NCBI RefSeq assembly: GCF_036565765.1
Contig: NZ_DATCXP010000165.1
DNA: 11,057 nucleotides
Source of the DNA: Terrimesophilobacter sp036565765
GTDB lineage: Bacteria > Actinomycetota > Actinomycetes > Actinomycetales > Microbacteriaceae
Direction: 5' to 3' (one strand)
Shown here piece by piece: positions 1-7,966 of this stretch (position 1 is its first letter; each line of letters begins with the position of its first letter). A model generated the notes under the pieces. That model saw only the letters and a program-made list of their open reading frames with translations. It searched no databases and was not told the origin of the DNA. The translations under genes and the position numbers were made by a program.

Positions 1-2
1 AG

Positions 3-332
3 GGCGAGAGACTCGGCCGGTTCGGCGCCGACATCCTCGTCCCGCGCGAGATCCGAGCCGAGATCGCCGTGCTCAAGGGGATCGTCGCGGCGAACGTCAT
101 GTCCACGAACTCGCGCCAGCCGATCTACGCGCGGCAGCGCGACACGATCACCGAGCTGGCCGATGCGCTGCTCGATCGCGGCCCAGACGCGCTCGACGCC
201 GGATTCGCCGCCGACTGGCGTGAGGCCACCACGGATGCCGGACGCAAGCGCGCGGTCGTCGATCAGGTGGCGAGCCTCACCGACCAGTCGGCGAACGCCT
301 GGCACAAGCGACTCGTCTCCCGTCCAACTTAG
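3..332 (+). CDS. dgt: dGTP triphosphohydrolase-like protein, C-terminal part (5' end outside window)
   Basis: Only the last 109 codons are present; the frame is open from the window edge to a TAG stop at 330-332. The family hydrolyses dGTP (or other dNTPs) to the deoxynucleoside plus triphosphate, using an HD-type metal site that would lie in the missing upstream part. The visible tail carries residues typical of the actinobacterial family: a VPREIRAEIAVLKGI segment, then an RQRDTITELADAL helix, then a helical end finishing with NAWHKRL. Identification rests on this tail and on the position directly before dnaG, an arrangement known in actinobacteria such as Mycobacterium tuberculosis. The gap to dnaG is 9 bases. 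The stop codon forms part of the proposed dnaG -10 box. The catalytic residues cannot be checked here. Confidence 0.85.
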   Translation, partial: GERLGRFGADILVPREIRAEIAVLKGIVAANVMSTNSRQPIYARQRDTITELADALLDRGPDALDAGFAADWREATTDAGRKRAVVDQVASLTDQSANAWHKRLVSRPT

Positions 333-335
333 AAT
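330..335 (+). promoter_or_regulatory. Putative -10 box of a leaderless dnaG promoter
   Basis: The hexamer TAGAAT fits the actinobacterial -10 pattern TAnnnT. Exactly six bases separate it from the dnaG ATG at 342, so a transcript starting at the usual distance would begin on the A of the start codon. The 20 bases before the ATG contain no Shine-Dalgarno-like purine run, which agrees with leaderless translation. No convincing -35 is visible, which is common in this phylum. The box overlaps the dgt stop codon. Confidence 0.5.
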
Positions 336-341
336 CAGCAC

Positions 342-2240
342 ATGGCACTGATCCGCAGGAACGACATCGACGAGGTGCGCTCGCGGATCAACATCGCCGA
401 CATCGTTGGCGACTACGTCACGCTCAAGAGTGCGGGGGTGGGCTCCCTCAAGGGGCTCTGTCCATTCCACGACGAGCGCAGCCCGAGCTTCCACGTGCGT
501 CCCCAGGCCGGCCGCTACCACTGCTTCGGCTGCGGTGAGGACGGTGACGTGTTCACATTCCTGCAGCGCATGGACCATGTGACGTTCAGCGAGGCCGTCG
601 AGCGGATGGCCGCACGGGTCGGCATCGAACTGCACTACGAGGACGGCGGGGCGGCGAACAGCGACCACGGCAATCGCGCGCGACTGCTCGCCGCGAACCA
701 GTCCGCCGCGGAATTCTTCGAGAAGCAGCTCTCCGCGCCGGAGGCCGAGCCTGGCCGAAGATTTCTGGGGGAGCGCGGCTTCGACCTGGCGGCGGCGCAG
801 CATTTCGGCATCGGGTTCGCGCCGAAAAGCTACGACGCGCTCAGCACCCACCTGAAGACCCTCGGCTACACCGAGGAGGAACTTCTCGCCTCCGGCCTCG
901 TCGGCCAGGGCGACCGCAGCAGCTACGACCGGTTCCGGGGGCGGCTCGTGTGGCCGATCAGGGACACGACCGGCCAGACGCTCGGCTTCGGCGCTCGCAA
1001 GCTGCTCGAGGACGACACCGGTCCGAAGTACCTGAACACGCCGGAGACCGCCGTCTACCACAAGTCCCAGGTGCTCTACGGACTCGACCTTGCCAAACGC
1101 GACATCTCGCGAGGCAAGCGCATCGTCGTCGTCGAGGGGTACACGGATGTCATGGCCTGCCATCTCGCGGGCGTCACGACGGCCGTGGCGACCTGCGGCA
1201 CCGCGTTCGGGGTCGACCACATCAAGGTCATCCGCCGGGTTCTCGGCGACGTCGACAACGCGGACTCCCGCGGACTCGGCGAGGTCATCTTCACGTTCGA
1301 CCCCGACGAGGCAGGGCAGAAGGCGGCGAGCCGTGCCTTCGCAGAGGAGCAGCGCTTCGCGGCCCAGACGTTCGTCGCGGTCGCCCCGGAAGGACTCGAC
1401 CCCTGCGACCTGCGGCTGAAGCGCGGAGATGACGCGCTGCGTCGCCTTGTCGAAGAACGCAAGCCCATGTTCGAGTTCATGATCAGGCGCGTCCTCGCCG
1501 GCCACGACCTGGAGACCGTCGAGGGCAGGGTCTCCGCGCTGCGGGCGGCGGCGCCGGTCGTCGCGGGCATCCGGGACCAGGCGCTGCACAGCGGATACGT
1601 GCGCAACCTCGCCGGCTGGCTCGGCGTCGACCCGCAGGAGGTCGCGCGCGCGGTGAAGAGCTCGACCGGTGGGCACCAACCCGGCTCACCGGGGCCGGTA
1701 CGTGGGCATTCCCGTCCTGGCGACATCGGCACCGCTCCCGGGGCAGACCAGGCGGTCGCGCAAGGCCCGTCGATCGTGCAGCTTCCGACCGACCCCCTCA
1801 CGCGCCTCGAGCGCGACGTGCTCATGGCGGTGCTCCAGCATCCGGATGCCGTCGGCCGTGACTACGCGCTTCGCGTGAGCCAGGCGCCGTTCTCGAACAC
1901 GACGCTCTCCGTGGTCAGGGACGGCATCGCCGCGAGTATGGACGCGTTCGAGACGAACCGGTGGATCGACCGGGTCGCCGAGGAGGTCCCCGCCGCGTTC
2001 TCCGGCCTCGTCAGCCAGCTCGCGGTCGCTCCCATTCCCGAACAGGAGGGACGCGAGCTCTCGATCTACTGCCGCGGGGTCGCCGCCTCGCTGATCGGCC
2101 GCGGCCTTCTCGCGAGCAAGGCCGAACTGCTCGGCAGGCTGCAGAGAATGGATGCCGCCGCCCAGCCGGACCAGTACAAGGAACTGCAACGCGAGCTCAT
2201 GCGGGTCGAGGCGGAGCGGCGGGCGATGACGGGAGAGTGA
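342..2240 (+). CDS. dnaG: DNA primase DnaG
   Basis: DnaG makes the short RNA primers that start Okazaki fragments and works with the replicative helicase DnaB at the fork. The 632-residue length matches actinobacterial DnaG. The N-terminal zinc-binding domain has ligands C40, H43, C61 and C64 (CPFH and CFGC). The catalytic core follows. Its TOPRIM part shows the EGYTDVM motif with the acidic residue E265, and the metal-binding FDPDEAG motif with D320 and D322 (many primases have FDGD here). A Gly/Pro-rich linker at about 440-478 leads to a C-terminal helical domain, expected to bind DnaB. The ATG at 342 is chosen because the protein begins just ahead of the zinc domain, as in homologues. It has no Shine-Dalgarno sequence, and translation is probably leaderless. 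The next gene starts 197 bases downstream, so this is likely the end of the replication pair. Confidence 0.97.
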   Translation: MALIRRNDIDEVRSRINIADIVGDYVTLKSAGVGSLKGLCPFHDERSPSFHVRPQAGRYHCFGCGEDGDVFTFLQRMDHVTFSEAVERMAARVGIELHYEDGGAANSDHGNRARLLAANQSAAEFFEKQLSAPEAEPGRRFLGERGFDLAAAQHFGIGFAPKSYDALSTHLKTLGYTEEELLASGLVGQGDRSSYDRFRGRLVWPIRDTTGQTLGFGARKLLEDDTGPKYLNTPETAVYHKSQVLYGLDLAKRDISRGKRIVVVEGYTDVMACHLAGVTTAVATCGTAFGVDHIKVIRRVLGDVDNADSRGLGEVIFTFDPDEAGQKAASRAFAEEQRFAAQTFVAVAPEGLDPCDLRLKRGDDALRRLVEERKPMFEFMIRRVLAGHDLETVEGRVSALRAAAPVVAGIRDQALHSGYVRNLAGWLGVDPQEVARAVKSSTGGHQPGSPGPVRGHSRPGDIGTAPGADQAVAQGPSIVQLPTDPLTRLERDVLMAVLQHPDAVGRDYALRVSQAPFSNTTLSVVRDGIAASMDAFETNRWIDRVAEEVPAAFSGLVSQLAVAPIPEQEGRELSIYCRGVAASLIGRGLLASKAELLGRLQRMDAAAQPDQYKELQRELMRVEAERRAMTGE

Positions 2241-2334
2241 ATCCGTGGCGCCGATTCGTGTTGCAGAACAATAAAGTTTCGGTCGCAATCCACTGTTCAC
2301 GGCGTCCCTGCGGTCATTCCGTGTTATCAAGGGG

Positions 2335-2340
2335 TATACA
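2335..2340 (+). promoter_or_regulatory. Possible -10 box for the importer operon
   Basis: The 2241-2437 gap has no credible gene and is less GC-rich than its surroundings. TATACA at 2335-2340 is the most -10-like hexamer in it, but it matches TATAAT at only four positions and no good -35 lies 16-18 bases upstream. If used, transcription would start near 2347, inside the inverted repeat at 2343-2375, leaving a leader of about 90 bases before the binding-protein gene. This is a weak call. An AT-rich patch at 2260-2280 is an alternative place for promoter elements. Confidence 0.25.
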
Positions 2341-2342
2341 GC

Positions 2343-2375
2343 ACGCACGGTCCGCGCTCTTTGCCGACCGTGCGT
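2343..2375 (+). promoter_or_regulatory. Perfect 10+10 bp inverted repeat upstream of importer operon (operator or leader hairpin)
   Basis: ACGCACGGTC at 2343-2352 is exactly repeated in inverted form, GACCGTGCGT, at 2366-2375, with a 13-base spacer. The half-site centres are 23 bp apart, about two helical turns, which suits a dimeric or tetrameric repressor. It lies immediately downstream of the only -10-like hexamer and 62 bases before the binding-protein ATG. As RNA it would form a 10-bp stem with a 13-base loop. It could also act as a dnaG terminator, although no T-tract follows. Operator is the reading I favour; the regulator is unknown and is not encoded here. Confidence 0.5.
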
Positions 2376-2420
2376 TCTCACTCGCAACAGCGAAGGTCAC
2401 GACAGTGACATCTCACAACA

Positions 2421-2428
2421 GAGAGAGG
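2421..2428 (+). promoter_or_regulatory. Ribosome binding site of the substrate-binding protein gene
   Basis: GAGAGAGG at 2421-2428 ends nine bases before the ATG at 2438. It is a strong Shine-Dalgarno match and fixes the start. The next gene boundary with similar strength is the GGAGGAGG before the fused ATPase at 6268. Confidence 0.7.
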
Positions 2429-2437
2429 TAGACGGAT

Positions 2438-4072
2438 ATGACATCCGCATCCACGATCCGGAAGCGCACGCTCGCCGCGCTCGGTGGCGTTGCCATCGCA
2501 GCAATGGTGCTCAGCGGCTGCGCCGCCGGAAACAACCCGGGCACCCCCGGTGCATCGAGCGGAACGCTCACGGTCGGCACAACCGACAAGGTGACGACGC
2601 TCGACCCGGCAGGCTCCTACGACAACGGCTCGTTCTTCATCATGAACAACGTGTTCCCGTTCCTCATGAACTCGAACCCGGGAAGCTCCGACGTGCACCC
2701 CGACATCGCGGAGTCGGCGGACTTCACGGCACCGACCGAGTACACCGTCGTTCTGAAGAAGGGCCTGAAGTTCGCGAACGGCCACGACCTGACCGCCTCG
2801 GATGTCAAGTTCAGCTTCGACCGTCAGGTCAAGATCGCCGCAGACAACGGCCCGTCGACGCTGCTCTACAACCTGGACAGCACCGAGGTGAAGGATGACC
2901 TGACCGTCGTCTTCCACCTGAAGGCGGCCAACGACCAGATCTGGCCCCAGATCCTGTCGAGCCCAGCCGGCCCGATCGTCGACGAAGAGGTCTTCTCTCC
3001 CGACGCGGTGACCACCGACAAGGAGATCGTCGACGCCAACGCGTTCGCCGGTCCGTACGTGATCTCGAGCTACAAGTTCAACGAACTCGTCCAGTTCAAG
3101 GCGTACAAGGACTACCAGGGGCTGCTCGGCACGCCGAAGACGGCGACGATCAACCTCAAGTACTACGCGGACCAGTCGAACATGAAGCTCGACGTCCAGG
3201 AGGGCAACATCGACGTCGCAACCCGCAGCCTGTCTGCGACCGACGTCGACAGCCTCTCCGGCAACAAGAACGTCACCGTGCACAAGGGACCGGGTGGCGA
3301 GATCCGCTACATCGTGTTCAACTTCGACACGATGCCGTTCGGGGCGAAGACCGCTGACGCGGACGCGGCGAAGTCCCTCGCCGTCCGCCAGGCGATCGCC
3401 GACCTCATCGACCGCGAGGCCATCGCGAACCAGGTCTACAAGGGCACCTACCTGCCGCTGTACTCCTACGTTCCCGCCGGTCTGACCGGTGCCACCGAGG
3501 TCCTCAAGGACCTCTACGGCAACGGAAGCGGTGGCCCGGACGTCGACAAGGCGAAGTCGACCCTCGAGGCTGCCGGTGTCACGGCACCGATCACGCTGAA
3601 CCTGCAGTACAACCCGGACCACTACGGTGCGAGCTCCGGCGATGAGTACGCGCTCATCAAGTCGCAGCTCGAAGCCTCAGGCCTGTTCACGGTGAACCTG
3701 CAGTCGACGGAGTGGGTACAGTACTCCAAGGATCGCTCGGCCGACGTGTACCCGCTGTACCAGCTCGGCTGGTTCCCGGACTACTCGGATGCGGACAACT
3801 ACCTGTCGCCGTTCTTCCAGAAGGACAACTTCCTGAAGAACCACTTCGACGACTCGGCAGTGACCGCGCTCATCCAGCAGCAGGCCGTAGAAGCGGATGC
3901 CGCGAAGCGCAAGTCCGAGATCGAGGACATCCAGGCCAAGGTCGCGGCTGAGCTGTCGACCCTGCCGATGCTCCAGGGCGCGCAGGTCGTGGTTTCCGGA
4001 AAGGATGTGAAGGGAGTCGACGACACACTCGACGCCTCCTTCAAGTTCCGGTTCACGGTTCTCAGCAAGTAA
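2438..4072 (+). CDS. ABC transporter substrate-binding lipoprotein, peptide family (family 5)
   Basis: This is the extracellular binding component of a peptide-type importer, anchored to the outer face of the membrane by lipid. The 544-residue length is normal for the SBP_bac_5 family. Residues 1-28 form a lipoprotein signal: RKR at 8-10, a hydrophobic stretch, and the lipobox LSGC with C28 as the lipidated residue. The mature protein starts with a flexible Gly/Ser/Pro segment, then TLTVGTTDKVTTLDPAGSYD, a typical family opening. The segment GLKFANGHDLTASDVKFSFDR (split around 107-130) is the family's most recognisable region. Near the C terminus WFPDYSDADNY carries D448, which aligns by motif with the OppA aspartate that holds the peptide amino group; that suggests peptide or another amine cargo but does not prove it. 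This is the first gene of the importer operon. A hairpin follows it, which probably keeps its expression above that of the membrane genes. Confidence 0.93.
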   Translation: MTSASTIRKRTLAALGGVAIAAMVLSGCAAGNNPGTPGASSGTLTVGTTDKVTTLDPAGSYDNGSFFIMNNVFPFLMNSNPGSSDVHPDIAESADFTAPTEYTVVLKKGLKFANGHDLTASDVKFSFDRQVKIAADNGPSTLLYNLDSTEVKDDLTVVFHLKAANDQIWPQILSSPAGPIVDEEVFSPDAVTTDKEIVDANAFAGPYVISSYKFNELVQFKAYKDYQGLLGTPKTATINLKYYADQSNMKLDVQEGNIDVATRSLSATDVDSLSGNKNVTVHKGPGGEIRYIVFNFDTMPFGAKTADADAAKSLAVRQAIADLIDREAIANQVYKGTYLPLYSYVPAGLTGATEVLKDLYGNGSGGPDVDKAKSTLEAAGVTAPITLNLQYNPDHYGASSGDEYALIKSQLEASGLFTVNLQSTEWVQYSKDRSADVYPLYQLGWFPDYSDADNYLSPFFQKDNFLKNHFDDSAVTALIQQQAVEADAAKRKSEIEDIQAKVAAELSTLPMLQGAQVVVSGKDVKGVDDTLDASFKFRFTVLSK

Positions 4073-4088
4073 GGCAGATCGAGGCGGC

Positions 4089-4094
4089 TACTAT
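4089..4094 (+). promoter_or_regulatory. Possible secondary -10 box before the permease genes
   Basis: TACTAT at 4089-4094 fits TAnnnT and lies 16 bases after the binding-protein stop. It could start a transcript near 4101 that covers the hairpin and the permease genes. No -35 is convincing. One such match in about 100 bases of spacer could be chance. Confidence 0.2.
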
Positions 4095-4108
4095 CGAAGA
4101 GCCGTAAC

Positions 4109-4141
4109 AGGGGCGGTCCGCGCATTCCGCGGGTCGCCCCT
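4109..4141 (+). terminator. Strong hairpin between binding protein and permease (attenuator or partial terminator)
   Basis: The arms 4109-4122 and 4128-4141 pair over 14 bp, with two adjacent G-U pairs in the middle, around the five-base loop CATTC. The flanking AACAGG (4106-4111) and CCTGTT (4143-4148) offer an alternative outer pairing. Only a poor T-tract follows (TTCCTGTTCT). Because the permease starts just 33 bases later on the same strand, full termination is unlikely. Hairpins after binding-protein genes commonly protect the upstream mRNA or reduce read-through, raising binding protein relative to membrane parts. Confidence 0.65.
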
Positions 4142-4173
4142 TCCTGTTCTGACGTGGGTGGCGAAGATTGGCG

Positions 4174-5274
4174 ATGATGACAACAACCGCAGTTTCAGCG
4201 GCCCCGGGCCCGGGCCTCGAGCCTGGCCAGAAGGCCAGGGAGAAGGGTTCCGGCGGGAACCTCGGCCGTTACATCCTGGTGAGGCTCATTCTCATCATCC
4301 CCACGGTGTTCATTCTGGTGTCGATGGTGTTCCTGCTGATGCATACGATCGGCGACCCGATCACGGCGGCACTCGGCGGGCGGCTGACTCCGGACCAGCT
4401 CCAGGCACGGATCCACGCCGCCGGATACGACCGGCCCATCTGGGTGCAGTACTTCGAGTACCTCGGCCAGCTCGTGACCGGGAACTTCGGGACGACGATC
4501 AGCGACAACCGGCAGATCTCCGAGATCCTTACCACCTACGGCGGGGCGACGCTCGAGCTCGCGCTCTACGCGCTCATCGTGGCCTTCATCGTCGGCATCC
4601 CGCTCGGCATGCTCGCCGCCTACCTGCGCGACAAGTGGCCGGATGCGGTGCTGCGCGTGTTCGCGATCCTCTTCTACGCGACGCCGGTGTTCTTCGCCGG
4701 GCTCCTGCTCAAGCTCGTGTTCTCGGTGTGGCTCAAGGTGCTTCCGGTCAACGGGCGGGCGTCGACCGGGACAGAGCTCAACATCCAGTTGCTCGACCAC
4801 CCGACGAACATCTATCTCATCGATGCTTTCCGCACCGGCAATCCGGCGGATGTCGCCGACGTTCTCAGCCACGCGATCCTTCCGGGAATCGCTCTCGGCC
4901 TGCTCACCGCAGGCATCTTCCTGCGGCTGGTGCGGCTCAACGTCATCGGCACCCTCGGCCAGGACTACGTGGATGCGGCACGCTCACGGGGCGTCGGAGA
5001 ATTCCGGCTCGTGCGCAAGCACGCATACAAACCCGCGCTCGTTCCCATCATCACGGTCATCGGGCTGCAGATCGCGCTCCTGCTCGGCGGTGCGGTGCTC
5101 ACCGAGACCACCTTCGAGTGGAAGGGCCTCGGCTTCATGCTCGTGCAGTACCTGAACGCGCGGGACTTCGTCGCGGTGCAGGGCATCGTCGCGCTGCTCG
5201 CGGTCATCGTCGCGGTGACGAACTTCATCGTCGACGTGATAGCCGCGCTCATCGACCCGAGAGTGAGGTACTGA
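4174..5274 (+). CDS. ABC transporter permease, DppB/OppB type
   Basis: This is one of two membrane subunits forming the peptide import channel. From the ATG at 4174 it has 366 residues. About six membrane segments are apparent: 34-56, 127-150, 157-186, 233-257, 288-312 and 335-360. Between the first two lies the outside loop typical of DppB, including GDPITAALGG, the AGYDRPIWVQY stretch and GNFGTTIS. The ATPase-contacting EAA-like loop is at about 264-287 (DYVDAARSRG followed by KHAYKPALVP). The start is uncertain: TTG 4168 and ATG 4177 are in the same frame, with only a weak GGGTGG/GCGAAG purine stretch upstream, so the start could shift by one or two residues. The N-terminal 30 residues are polar and Gly/Pro-rich, and unusually long before the first membrane segment. 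The next gene starts one base after the stop, implying coupled translation. Confidence 0.93.
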   Translation: MMTTTAVSAAPGPGLEPGQKAREKGSGGNLGRYILVRLILIIPTVFILVSMVFLLMHTIGDPITAALGGRLTPDQLQARIHAAGYDRPIWVQYFEYLGQLVTGNFGTTISDNRQISEILTTYGGATLELALYALIVAFIVGIPLGMLAAYLRDKWPDAVLRVFAILFYATPVFFAGLLLKLVFSVWLKVLPVNGRASTGTELNIQLLDHPTNIYLIDAFRTGNPADVADVLSHAILPGIALGLLTAGIFLRLVRLNVIGTLGQDYVDAARSRGVGEFRLVRKHAYKPALVPIITVIGLQIALLLGGAVLTETTFEWKGLGFMLVQYLNARDFVAVQGIVALLAVIVAVTNFIVDVIAALIDPRVRY

Positions 5275-5275
5275 C

Positions 5276-6271
5276 ATGGCATCGACCGTCACTGCGAAAC
5301 GGGTCTTCTGGTCACGTCTTCCTGTGGTGCGCGAGCTCAGGCAGAGCGTCGGCTGGCAGCGCGGCATGCTCGTCGGCGGGCTCGTGATCATCGCGATCTT
5401 CCTGCTCACGGCGGCGTTCGCGTCCCTTCTCGCGCCCTACGGCTTCTCCCAGCTGAGCGACGAGAACGGCACCTTCGGCGCCCAGCTTCCTCCGGGCGGC
5501 AAACACCTGCTCGGCACCACCGTCGGCGGCTACGACGTGCTGTCGCGGGTCATCTGGGGCTCCCAGACCGCGGTCCTGGTGATCGTCATCGCCGTGCTCC
5601 TCTCCGTCTTCGCCGGAGTGCTGCTGGGCCTGGTGTCCGGCTACTTCGGCGGCTGGCTGGACCGCATCGTCGTCGTCATCGCGGACGCCGTCTACGCGTT
5701 CCCGTCCCTCCTGCTGGCGATCGTCATGTCGATCGTGCTCTCCGGCGGCAGATCGAGTCTCTTCTGGGGGATCCTGGCGGCGGCGATCTCGATCACCGTG
5801 GTGTTCATCCCGCAGTACTTCCGGGTCATCCGTTCCGAGACCGTCCGCATCAAGGCCGAGGCCTTCGTGGAGTCGGCGAAGGTGATCGGCGCCAGCAACG
5901 CGCGAGTCATGTTCCGTCACGTCCTGCGCAACTCGACCAGAACGCTTCCGCTCATCCTCACGCTCAACGCCTCTGAGGCGATCCTCACGCTCGCCGGGCT
6001 CGGGTTCCTCGGGTTCGGGATCGAACCGACCTCGGCCGCGGAGTGGGGTTTCGACCTCAACAAGTCGATCTCGGATGTCGCGGCCGGAATCTGGTGGACA
6101 TCCGTCTTCCCCGGAACCGCCATCGTGCTGGTCGTACTCGGCATCACCCTGGTGGGGGAGAGTCTCAACGACCTCGCCGACCCGAGGCTTCGGACCCGGC
6201 ACCGCGCCGTCGTCACGGCGGCGGGCCAGGACAACGCGGATGCCGTCGACGAGCTGGAGGAGGTCCTGTGA
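5276..6271 (+). CDS. ABC transporter permease, DppC/OppC type
   Basis: This second membrane subunit pairs with the DppB-like protein to form the import channel. It has 331 residues. After a cytoplasmic N terminus the first membrane segment is at about 30-53, followed by the DppC-type outside region with GGKHLLGTTVGGYDVLSR, which marks the family well. Further segments lie at roughly 99-125, 132-160, 162-186, 225-249 and 275-300. The EAA loop at about 196-217 (AFVESAKVIGASN, then FRHVLRN) contacts an ATPase subunit. It ends with LADPRLR, typical of the family, plus an extra tail of about 28 residues. ATG 5276 has GTGAGG seven bases upstream and lies one base after the previous stop. Its stop overlaps the next start by four bases (GTGA). 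Confidence 0.94.
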   Translation: MASTVTAKRVFWSRLPVVRELRQSVGWQRGMLVGGLVIIAIFLLTAAFASLLAPYGFSQLSDENGTFGAQLPPGGKHLLGTTVGGYDVLSRVIWGSQTAVLVIVIAVLLSVFAGVLLGLVSGYFGGWLDRIVVVIADAVYAFPSLLLAIVMSIVLSGGRSSLFWGILAAAISITVVFIPQYFRVIRSETVRIKAEAFVESAKVIGASNARVMFRHVLRNSTRTLPLILTLNASEAILTLAGLGFLGFGIEPTSAAEWGFDLNKSISDVAAGIWWTSVFPGTAIVLVVLGITLVGESLNDLADPRLRTRHRAVVTAAGQDNADAVDELEEVL

Positions 6272-7956
6272 GCAGCCTGGTGAAGGGTGAGGAAGCTCTC
6301 GAGATCGACGACCTCGCCGTGACGTTCGCCACCGACGGTGGCGACGTGCGCGCCGTCGACGGTGTGAGCCTCTCGGTGCGAGCGGGCGAGGTCCTCGCGA
6401 TCGTCGGGGAGAGCGGCAGCGGGAAGACCGTGACCGCGAAGACCATCCTCGGGCTGCTGCCGGAGACGGCAACCACCTCCGGCGTCGTGCTCATCGGTCG
6501 TGACAACATCATCGAGGTCTCGCACGCACGGCTGCGCGAGATCCGGGGGACCGGCGCGGCCATGGTCTTCCAGGAGCCGTCGACGGCCCTCAACCCGGTG
6601 TACACCGTCGGCTGGCAGATCGCGGAAGGCCTGCAGGCGCACGGCAAGTACAGCCGCGCAGAGGCCAGGGCGAAGGCGATCGACATCATGGGGCGGGTCG
6701 GCATCCCGGACGCGGAGCATCGCGTCGACTACTACCCGCACCAGTTCTCCGGCGGGCAGAAGCAGCGCATCGTCATCGCGATGGCGCTGGTCCTCGACCC
6801 GGAGATCATCGTCGCCGATGAGCCGACGACGGCCCTCGACGTGACCGTTCAGGCGGAGATTCTCGACCTTCTGAGGCAGTGCCGCGACGAGTTCAACACC
6901 GCGATCGTGCTCATCACCCACAACATGGGGGTCGTTGCCGACCTGGCCGACCGGGTCGCGGTGATGTACCAGGGCAAGCTCGTCGAGGAGGCGGATGCGG
7001 TCAGCCTGTTCCACCACCCGCAGCACGAGTACACGAAGCGGCTGCTCGCGGCCGTTCCGTACGTCGGCGCGGGCACGGCGAAGACCAGGGAGCGGGCCGC
7101 CGAGCGCGAAGCCGCTGGGGTGAGCGTTCCCCTCGTCGTCGCCGAGGATCTGGTGATCGAGTACCCGGGACGCTTCGGGCGCGGCGGGTTCCGCGCCGTC
7201 GACGGGGTGAGCTTCCAGATCGGGGCGAGAGAGGTTCTCGGTCTCGTGGGGGAGAGCGGATCAGGGAAGACAACGATCGGCCGATCGATCGGCGGGCTCA
7301 CGAAGATCACGGGTGGTTCCCTCATGGTGCTCGGGCAGGAGATGCTCGGCGTCCACGAGCGCGACTTCCGGCCGCTGCGTCACGACATCGGCTTCGTGTT
7401 CCAGGACCCTGCGACCAGCTTCAATCCGCTGCTCACGATCGCGGAGTGCGTTGCGGAACCCCTCATCGTGCACGGCAAGGCCGACAACGCCGCCGATGCG
7501 CGCACCAGAGTGGATGAACTGCTCGAGGCCGTCCAGCTGCCTAAGAGCTACGGCGACCGGTTCCCGCACGAGTTGAGCGGCGGCCAGCGCCAACGGGCGA
7601 GCCTCGCGAGGGCCCTCGCGCTCCAGCCGAAGCTGCTGATCGCCGACGAGCCGACCAGCGCGCTCGACGTCTCGGTGCAGGCGAAGGTGCTCGAGCTGTT
7701 CGCGGAGCTCCAGCGCGAGTTCGGATTCGCCGCACTGTTCATCAGCCACGACCTTGCGGTCGTCGACCTGCTCGCCGACCGCATCGCCGTGCTGTTCAAG
7801 GGCAGGCTGGTCGAGGAGGGGACCGGCGAGGAAGTCCTCGTCGCCCCGAAGCATCCCTACACCAAACGGTTGCTGGCCTCGCTGCCGGTTCCCGATCCGA
7901 TCGAGCAGGGCAAACGGCGCGAGGAGCTCCGCCGACTGAGAAGCGAAGATTCGTGA
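6268..7956 (+). CDS. Fused dual ATPase of the peptide ABC importer (DppD-DppF type)
   Basis: This gene encodes 562 residues with two complete ATP-binding domains, equivalent to DppD/OppD followed by DppF/OppF. One chain can therefore supply both motors. Domain 1: Walker A GESGSGKT 47-54, signature FSGGQ 160-164, Walker B ending D184-E185, switch histidine H218. Domain 2: Walker A GESGSGKT 328-335, signature LSGGQ 436-440, Walker B D460-E461, switch histidine H494. All key residues are intact. Both domains have the peptide-importer tail (HPQHEYTKRLL and HPYTKRLL). The GTG start at 6268 is preferred: it overlaps the permease stop as GTGA, has GGAGGAGG four bases upstream, and places the first domain normally. 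The frame is open back to 6043, but that extension lies inside the permease gene. The fused form is known in actinobacterial and other peptide importers. Confidence 0.94.
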   Translation: MSSLVKGEEALEIDDLAVTFATDGGDVRAVDGVSLSVRAGEVLAIVGESGSGKTVTAKTILGLLPETATTSGVVLIGRDNIIEVSHARLREIRGTGAAMVFQEPSTALNPVYTVGWQIAEGLQAHGKYSRAEARAKAIDIMGRVGIPDAEHRVDYYPHQFSGGQKQRIVIAMALVLDPEIIVADEPTTALDVTVQAEILDLLRQCRDEFNTAIVLITHNMGVVADLADRVAVMYQGKLVEEADAVSLFHHPQHEYTKRLLAAVPYVGAGTAKTRERAAEREAAGVSVPLVVAEDLVIEYPGRFGRGGFRAVDGVSFQIGAREVLGLVGESGSGKTTIGRSIGGLTKITGGSLMVLGQEMLGVHERDFRPLRHDIGFVFQDPATSFNPLLTIAECVAEPLIVHGKADNAADARTRVDELLEAVQLPKSYGDRFPHELSGGQRQRASLARALALQPKLLIADEPTSALDVSVQAKVLELFAELQREFGFAALFISHDLAVVDLLADRIAVLFKGRLVEEGTGEEVLVAPKHPYTKRLLASLPVPDPIEQGKRREELRRLRSEDS

Positions 7957-7966
7957 GGCAGGAGAA

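Noticed and set aside
2241..2437. A small protein gene in the gap between dnaG and the binding-protein gene
   Set aside because: The frame running through it continues from an out-of-frame part of dnaG, has no ribosome site and no recognisable content; the gap looks regulatory.
2378..3622. Long open frame of 414 codons on the - strand opposite the binding-protein gene
   Set aside because: It lies wholly opposite a well-supported gene, has Arg/Val/Asp-rich composition with no recognisable motif, and is the expected shadow of GC-rich codons.
4158..5387. A 409-codon + strand frame overlapping the DppB-like permease
   Set aside because: It is Arg/Pro/His-rich with no membrane segments, whereas the other frame encodes a typical permease.
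6043..6267. Upstream extension of the fused ATPase gene to an ATG at 6043
   Set aside because: It would lie inside the permease gene and adds a low-complexity Arg/Gly segment. GTG 6268 has a ribosome site and the normal overlap.
5312..7026. Overlapping long - strand frames opposite the permease and fused ATPase genes
   Set aside because: They mirror confident genes, are rich in Arg, Asp and His, and show no domain or start signal.
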